From Longimicrobium sp. (GTDB taxonomy: Bacteria > Gemmatimonadota > Gemmatimonadetes > Longimicrobiales > Longimicrobiaceae), in contig NZ_DASVSF010000105.1 of assembly GCF_036388275.1 (NCBI RefSeq), forward strand, positions 1-12,616: DNA of 12,616 nucleotides. The letters are read 5' to 3'. Both the position numbers and the translations under genes were made by a program. The notes beneath the pieces are model-generated. The model made no database searches, was not told where the DNA came from, and saw only the letters and a program-made list of their open reading frames with translations. Below are positions 7,001 through 12,616 of this stretch, piece after piece. The first letter of the stretch is position 1. Every line of letters begins with the position of its first letter.

Positions 7001-7834
7001 ATGCGTTCGCCGCACCTGGCGGCCGGCTATCTGGGCGACGAAGCGCTCTCGGCGGAGCGCTTCGTGGCCAACCCGTGGACCGGCGATCCGCGCGACCGCC
7101 TGTACCGCACCGGCGACCTGGGCCGCTACCGCCCCGACGGCGGGGTGGAGCCGATGGGGCGCGCCGACCAGCAGGTACAGGTGCGCGGCTTCCGCGTGGA
7201 GCTGGGCGAGGTGGAGAGCGCCCTTGCCGCGCACGCCGCGGTCAAGGAGGCCGCCGTGATTACGCGCGAGGCGGGCGCGGGCGACCGCCGTCTCGTCGCC
7301 TACTGGGTCCCTGTCGAGAGATCGGCCGAGCACGACGACGCCGCGCTCCGGTCGCACCTGAAGGCGCTGCTGCCGGAGTACATGGTCCCGTCGGCCTACG
7401 TGCGGCTGGACCGGCTTCCGCTGACGGCGAATGGCAAGCTGGACCGCCGCGCCCTGCCGGAGCCGGAGGCGGTGGCGAGCGAGGCCGGTACGGTGGAGCC
7501 GCGCACGGTCACGGAACGGGTGATCGCGGAGGTCTGGATGGAGGTGCTGGGCGTGGAGAAGGTGGGCGTGGAGGACGATTTCTTCGTGCACGGCGGCCAC
7601 TCGCTCAAGGCGGCGCAGGTGCTGGCGCGCATCTCCCGGATGCTGGAGGTGGAGCTTCCCCTGCGCGTGCTCTTCGAGAGCCCGACCGTCGCCGGCCTCG
7701 CCGCGGCGGTTGAGGCCTCGGTCGCCGCCGCCGACGGCGGCGGCGGCGCCATCGCCGACGCTCTGGCGGAACTGGAGGGGCTGAGCGACGAGGAGGTGGC
7801 GGCGCTGCTGGCGGGGATCGGGGAGGAGGCGTGA
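2..7834 (+). CDS. Nonribosomal peptide synthetase, 5'-partial: A-T-C-A-T-C-A-T
   Basis: Multimodular NRPS that activates amino acids as aminoacyl-AMP, holds them as thioesters on carrier (T) domains and joins them through condensation (C) domains, presumably in the cytoplasm. The frame is open from base 2 to the TGA at 7832-7834, about 2,610 residues. The gene begins upstream: the first visible residues (LAYVIYTSGSTG, from 41) are core motif A3 of an A domain, so the GTG at 50 is an internal Val codon and not a start. Domain order by position: A1 2-1090, T1 1091-1318, C2 1376-2710, A2 2756-4240, T2 4268-4501, C3 4559-5890, A3 5936-7470, T3 7493-7729, tail 7730-7831. All three T domains keep the phosphopantetheine Ser in GGHSL; both C domains keep HHxxxDG. 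There is no epimerase, reductase or thioesterase, so the chain must pass to another protein, most simply the one encoded from 8326. The third A domain belongs to a different clade (Lys2-like). Confidence 0.97.
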   Translation, partial: RAENPDRGARPDQLAYVIYTSGSTGTPKGVMVPHRGVPNLAYAQARRFGIDDTSRVLQFASFSFDAAVAELFDALLAGATLVMGSREALLPGEGLLETLRRGRVTVATLPPPVLAMLAADDLPELRTVVSAGEAVDAATVERWSAGRAFVNAYGPTETTVCATSAACEADGRAPAIGRPLENVRVYVMDAAGQPAPAGVPGELYVGGVGVARGYLGRPGLTAERFVPDPFAVEGGARLYRTGDRVRWSARGELEFLGRVDQQVKIRGFRIEPGEIEGALRRSEGVADCVVVAREDVPGEKRLVAYVVGGVEAGVLREHLLRELPEYMVPSAFVSLDALPLTPNGKLDRKALPAPELASGEEAYVAPRTPVEEMLAGVWAEVLGLERAGVTESFFDLGGHSLLAALVISSIRELFGVELPVRVLFEGPTVAEVAKAVEEMRRAELPVLPPVVPTERTGALPLSFAQERLWFMDRLEPGGAAYNIPEAWRLGGALNEGVLERALGEIVRRHEALRTTFAEVDGSPVQVIAPFGGFALPVGDLSAVSEADREAVVGQRAGEEARRPFDLAAGPLFRAALLRLGAEDRVLLLTMHHVVSDGWSMGVFFRELSALYAAYREGRESPLPELAVQYADYAVWQREQLEGEVLDRQLAYWKERLAGAPELLELPTDRPRPPVLTYRGESVSVEFSPELLERLQALGRSEGTTLYMTLLAAFQVLLGKHAGSEDVVVGSPIAGRTRSEVEGLIGFFVNTLVLRTDLSGDPGFREVLRRVREVTLGAYEHQEVPFEKLVAELQPERSASHSPLFQVMFTLQNDGGGEGRGALPGLQVGGAGGAVEVAKHDLYLALATTPWGLHGELNYSTDLFEPGTMERMVRHLERVLEQVAADPDVRLSRLELLGESERALVLEAWNATDAEFPADACVHELFEAQAERTPESVAVVFEDRSLSYAELNARANRLAHHLRERGVGPDVRVGICVERGPEMVVGLLGVMKAGGAYVPLDPSYPAERLAYMLADSAPAAVLTQRSLHGMDALFAGIEAPVIDVEGAEWADHPVTNPERGALTPAHLAYVIYTSGSTGRPKGVAVPHRGVVNHHRAFHQIVGMEAADRVLAVTTYAFDPSVLEIFLPLFHGARIIVLPRERAADPAGLAEAIQAYAPTVMQATPVTWRMLVQAGWEGAPDVRALCGGEALPAELASALRSRVGALWNVYGPTETTIWSTAEPVRADFAAAAGQVPVGRPLANARVYILDAAGQPVPVRVAGELYIGGAGVVRGYLGRPEQTAERFVADPFGGEPGARMYRTGDLARWRPDGTIEYLGRTDFQVKVRGFRIELGEIEARLAEHPGVREAAVVAREDVPGDQRLVAYVVGDADAEALRTHLSAALPEYMVPAAYVRLDRFPLTPTRKVDRKALPAPEGDAYASREYEAPVGRIEVALAEIWAELLRVERVGRRDHFFELGGHSLLGTRVVSRVREVLGVELPLRTLFERPALSGLAAEIERLRGSGAAAGAGDIAPAGREGDLPVTFAQERLWFVDALDPGSPVYAMPFSFHITGRLDTDALRRALTELVRRHEPLRTTLPAVDGVPVQRIAPPPASFDLPVTDLRHLPEGEQRAEGGRLAAESSRHRFDLARGPLFRGSLVHGAGDEHILLLNLHHAIGDGWSLEVLKEELSALYGAFARGEPSPLPEPALQYADYAVWQRARLSGAVLERQLEFWRQALDGAPALLELPTDRPRPPVESHRGALESLVVAPGLTAEVNALARREGATLFMVLLAALDVVLGRLAGQDDVVVGTPIAGRTRAETERMVGLFLNSLALRTDLSGDPTFRELLGRVRETTLDAYAHQDLPFERVLEEVRPERSMAHAPVFQVMLNLANFQDGTFQAEGLAVAGAGSLGEATSKFDLTLYVGEGDGTIFVNLVYAADLFDARRMRELLAQLEGVLRQAAAAPETRVGALSLATEAARGVLPDPAEPLDDTWRGAVHEVFAARAMETPDALAVEDPRERWTYAELDGATDGVARALADAGVGVGDVVAITGHRSAALVRALLGTMKSGAAFLVLDPAYPPARLAEYVRIARPAVHIHLPAAGDLPREALDSMGETIRATVVIHPRSEEPADAMDSSGDPLNVDVGPDTLAYLSFTSGTTGTPKAVMGRHSSLTHFTPWLAAEFGLSASDRFSLVSGLAHDPLHRDVFTPLQLGAAVVAPEPDGIGTPGYLARWMREAGITVAHLTPAMGQLLADASEGERIDSLRRAFFVGDVLRRADVQRLAALAPNLRVVNYYGSTETQRAVSFHVVDPQAEQKEIIPLGRGIPGVQLLVRNTRGEIAGIGEVGEIWMRSPHLAAGYLGDEALSAERFVANPWTGDPRDRLYRTGDLGRYRPDGGVEPMGRADQQVQVRGFRVELGEVESALAAHAAVKEAAVITREAGAGDRRLVAYWVPVERSAEHDDAALRSHLKALLPEYMVPSAYVRLDRLPLTANGKLDRRALPEPEAVASEAGTVEPRTVTERVIAEVWMEVLGVEKVGVEDDFFVHGGHSLKAAQVLARISRMLEVELPLRVLFESPTVAGLAAAVEASVAAADGGGGAIADALAELEGLSDEEVAALLAGIGEEA
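5..2354 (+). repeat. Direct repeat copy 1 (A-T-C), partner of 10270-12616
   Basis: Base 5 aligns with 10270 and base 2354 with 12616. The spacing is 10,265 bases at the left and 10,262 after a single-codon deletion in copy 2 (EGGARLY versus AGGRLY). Two 60-base samples (121-180 and 2221-2280) show 3 and 5 mismatches against the other copy. This copy extends left out of the window. Confidence 0.88.
1091..1318 (+). other. Carrier (T/PCP) domain T1
   Basis: Peptidyl carrier protein that holds the A1-activated residue. It shows the usual start (APRTPVEEMLAGVW) and the core FFDLGGHSLLA, with the phosphopantetheine-attachment Ser at 1199-1201. It ends with the LFEGPTVAEVAKAVEEM helix. A Pro/Val-rich linker (LPVLPPVVPTERTGA) joins it to C2. 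Confidence 0.95.
1376..2710 (+). other. Condensation domain C2, LCL-type
   Basis: Forms the peptide bond between the T1-bound donor and the T2-bound acceptor. Motif C1 reads SFAQERLWFMDRLEPG, the LCL style rather than the DCL style. The active-site motif is HHVVSDG at 1772-1792, with QYADYAVWQRE and VGSPIAGRTRSEVEGLIGFF further on. The LCL assignment agrees with there being no epimerization domain upstream. It ends in a conserved C-A linker (LSRLELLGESERALV) near 2670. Confidence 0.93.
2756..4240 (+). other. Adenylation domain A2, Gly-like pocket, unusual A10 motif
   Basis: Complete A domain: A1 MKAGGAYVPLD, A3 YTSGSTGRPKG, A4 YAFDPSVLEIF (Asp 3350-3352), A5 NVYGPTETTIW, A7 YRTGD, A8 GRTDFQVKVRGFRIELGEIE. 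Pocket residues read D-P-L-Q-L-G-V-I-W-K; Gln278 is in TVMQATPVTW (codon 3479) and Gly301 in ALCGGEA. The glycine code I recall is D-I-L-Q-L-G-L-I-W-K, which differs at positions 236 and 322, so glycine is the best guess. The A10 motif is PLTPTRKVDRKAL where NGK is usual: Thr and Arg (4205, 4208) replace Asn and Gly, while the catalytic Lys (4211-4213) is kept. Confidence 0.93.
4268..4501 (+). other. Carrier (T/PCP) domain T2
   Basis: Starts YEAPVGRIEVALAEIW. The core is FFELGGHSLLG with the phosphopantetheine Ser at 4379-4381, and the domain ends LFERPALSGLAAEIERL. It holds the residue activated by A2. Confidence 0.95.
4559..5890 (+). other. Condensation domain C3, LCL-type
   Basis: Joins the T2-bound peptide to the residue on T3. 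C1 motif TFAQERLWFVDALDPGSPVY; active site HHAIGDG at 4958-4978; then QYADYAVWQRA, VGTPIAGRTRAETERMVG and HQDLPFERVLEEV. Unlike C2 and the first C domain of the next gene, it does not end in the LSR(L/V)ELLGE.ERALVLE linker. The stretch leading into A3 (5860-5940) is of a different kind, which suggests that A3 came with its own linker. Confidence 0.93.
5936..7470 (+). other. Adenylation domain A3, Lys2 (alpha-aminoadipate)-type
   Basis: This domain departs from the other three and matches the Lys2 / L-aminoadipate reductase A-domain clade as I know it. Its A3 region is LSFTSGTTGTPKAVMGRH followed by SSLTHFTPWL (6407 on). The A4 region is SGLAHDPLHRDVFTPL (6536-6583), then ITVAHLTPAMGQLL, RAFFVGDVL, VVNYYGSTETQRAVSF (6824-6871) and IAGIGEVGEIW. 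A7 is YRTGDLGRYRPDG, A8 GRADQQVQVRGFRVELGEVE, and A10 NGKLDRRAL with Lys at 7436-7438. Pocket residues read D-P-R-H-F-V-Y-R-A-K; the Lys2 code I derive from memory of the yeast protein is D-P-R-H-F-V-M-R-A-K, one position away (Tyr322, codon 6833). Family knowledge: Lys2 adenylates the delta carboxyl of L-alpha-aminoadipate. That this domain uses aminoadipate or a similar dicarboxylic amino acid is inference. Confidence 0.88.
7493..7729 (+). other. Carrier (T/PCP) domain T3
   Basis: Starts VEPRTVTERVIAEVW. The core is FFVHGGHSLKAAQVL with the phosphopantetheine Ser at 7601-7603, and the domain ends LFESPTVAGLAAAVEASV. In Lys2 proteins the corresponding carrier is followed by an NAD(P)H-dependent reductase; here the protein ends about 35 residues later. 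Confidence 0.94.
7723..7745. repeat. Perfect GC inverted repeat in the C-terminal linker codons
   Basis: Eleven bases of CGCCGCCGCCG (7723-7733) and their exact complement (7735-7745) flank a single A at 7734. The repeat lies in coding sequence for the flexible VAAADGGGG linker. It could form a strong hairpin in mRNA or single-stranded DNA. It may simply reflect Ala and Gly codon runs. Confidence 0.8.
7730..7831 (+). other. Acidic C-terminal tail, possible docking segment
   Basis: A Gly/Ala linker (ADGGGGAIADA) leads to ALAELEGLSDEEVAALLAG and then IGEEA. Acidic residues dominate and a short amphipathic helix is plausible. Tails of this LSDEEV type are common at NRPS and PKS C-termini. The next protein begins with a Lys/Arg-rich helix (SPEKQRLLALKLRLK), so an acidic-to-basic docking contact is inferred. 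Confidence 0.5.
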
Positions 7835-7851
7835 GGGCGGGGCGTGGCCGT

Positions 7852-7880
7852 GGGGCGGCGGTGCGCGCCCGCGGCGCCCC
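7852..7880 (+). terminator. Possible stem-loop terminator after the first NRPS gene
   Basis: Eighteen bases after the TGA, GGGGCG-GCGG (7852-7861) can pair with CCGC (7869-7872) and CGCCCC (7875-7880) across a two-base bulge. The loop is TGCGCGC. No T-tract follows (next bases CTCCTGG), so it is not a classical intrinsic terminator. In DNA this GC-rich a chance hairpin is possible. Confidence 0.3.
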
Positions 7881-8000
7881 CTCCTGGCCGCGTCGCCGAC
7901 GACCTCCTCGTTCCGGGGAGGTTGCCGGCGAAGCATTCCGTGCACGCTGAACTCCGCGCGGCGGCCGAAAAGCCCCCTCCCACGCTTGCCGCCGCTTGCC

Positions 8001-8022
8001 GGGGCGGGGGCGGGGGCGGGGG
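8001..8022 (+). promoter_or_regulatory. G-quadruplex-type motif
   Basis: Four G-runs of 4, 5, 5 and 5 bases separated by single C residues (G4-C-G5-C-G5-C-G5). This fits the strict G-quadruplex consensus with one-base loops on the plus strand. It sits just upstream of the AT-richer patch and about 300 bases before the second NRPS start. A regulatory role is inference. Confidence 0.6.
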
Positions 8023-8036
8023 CATCAGCGTAAGCC

Positions 8037-8145
8037 GAACAATGGCATAGATCTATACCTGCCGGGGTAGCGCAATTCGCGCAGCGGACGTACTTTATTA
8101 GACACCGCAAGCACAAATCGTTGCTCCCAAAAAGCTTACATCGAC
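8037..8145 (+). promoter_or_regulatory. AT-richer patch, candidate promoter region for the second NRPS gene
   Basis: The only clearly AT-richer stretch in the window, with ATAGATCTAT (a perfect 10-base palindrome at 8047-8056), TATACC (8054-8059), TACTTTATTA (8091-8100) and CCCAAAAAGCTT (8126-8137). I could not find a well-spaced sigma70-like -35/-10 pair, so the call rests on composition and position only. Confidence 0.3.
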
Positions 8146-8325
8146 GCCTGTGGGGGTCGGGGGAACGGGCCGCCGCGGCATGCGGCCGGGCCCGTCGAAC
8201 GCCCCCTCACCCGCGGCAGCCGGCCCGCCGGGCACGAACCGGCCGCGCCGCACCGAACCGCGGTCGCGAAGCACCAGGCGCCCGGCGCCTCCGTCTCGCC
8301 GGGAGCCCACCGCATACAGAGCAGG

Positions 8326-12616
<4,291 letters not shown>

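Larger units (their letters stand above)
7835..8325. other. 491-base intergenic region between the two NRPS genes
   Basis: I see no convincing gene here. It contains a possible stem-loop (7852-7880), a second small stem (ACCTCC 7902-7907 with GGAGGT 7917-7922), a tandem CGCTTGCC pair (7983-7990, 7993-8000), a G-quadruplex-type motif (8001-8022), a 10-base palindrome ATAGATCTAT (8047-8056), an AT-richer patch (about 8037-8145) and a GC-rich leader before the ATG at 8326 with a GGCCGC/GCGGCC stem (8168-8173, 8182-8187). The length and AT-rich patch suggest that the second gene may have its own promoter. Confidence 0.7.

Noticed and set aside
7983..8000. Tandem CGCTTGCC pair
   Set aside because: Only two copies of eight bases; too short to call a repeat array or binding site.
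7844..8050. A 68-codon open frame in the intergenic region
   Set aside because: Low-complexity Ala/Pro/Gly content, running through the G-quadruplex motif as a poly-Gly stretch; no ribosome binding site and no family resemblance seen.
8047..8056. ATAGATCTAT palindrome as an operator
   Set aside because: A single 10-base palindrome with no second copy and no regulator gene in view; mentioned only as part of the intergenic description.
8054..8104. Specific sigma70 -35/-10 boxes
   Set aside because: TATACC, TTTATT and TAGACA were tried as -10 boxes, but none has a reasonable -35 hexamer at 16-18 bases.

Overview
The window is a very GC-rich piece of a large modular nonribosomal peptide synthetase (NRPS) locus. 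Both genes are on the plus strand and both run off the window. GC content, G/C-ending codons and long chains of near-identical C-A-T modules suggest a secondary-metabolite-rich bacterium such as Longimicrobium-like Gemmatimonadota or Myxococcota. This placement rests on general resemblance only and is weak.

Region by region: (1) 2-7834 is the 3' part of an NRPS gene entered in the middle of an adenylation (A) domain. Its domain order is A1(partial)-T1-C2-A2-T2-C3-A3-T3, followed by a short acidic tail and a TGA stop. (2) 7835-8325 is a 491-base intergenic stretch. It holds a possible stem-loop after the first gene, a perfect G-quadruplex-type motif and an AT-richer patch that may carry a promoter. 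(3) 8326-12616 is the 5' part of a second NRPS gene with the order C-A-T-C (last domain cut by the window end). It opens with a short basic segment that could dock onto the acidic tail of the first protein.

If the genes act in sequence, the in-window part of the line adds four residues. From binding-pocket residues read against the GrsA PheA numbering, A1 and the A domain of the second gene have the same code (D-A-A-T-V-A-A-V-C-K, like Phe/Tyr codes). A2 reads D-P-L-Q-L-G-V-I-W-K, close to the glycine code as I recall it. A3 reads D-P-R-H-F-V-Y-R-A-K. A3 is clearly not a standard NRPS A domain: its motifs match those of Lys2, the fungal alpha-aminoadipate reductase, whose A domain activates the side-chain carboxyl of aminoadipate. 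All condensation domains look LCL-type. No epimerase, methyltransferase, reductase or thioesterase domain lies in the window, so the line is unfinished.

The most interesting points are the Lys2-type A domain built into a bacterial elongation module and not followed by a reductase; the unusual C domain directly downstream of it; and a direct repeat of about 2.35 kb (A-T-C) at the two ends of the window. That repeat points to recent module duplication and may also explain where an assembly would break.
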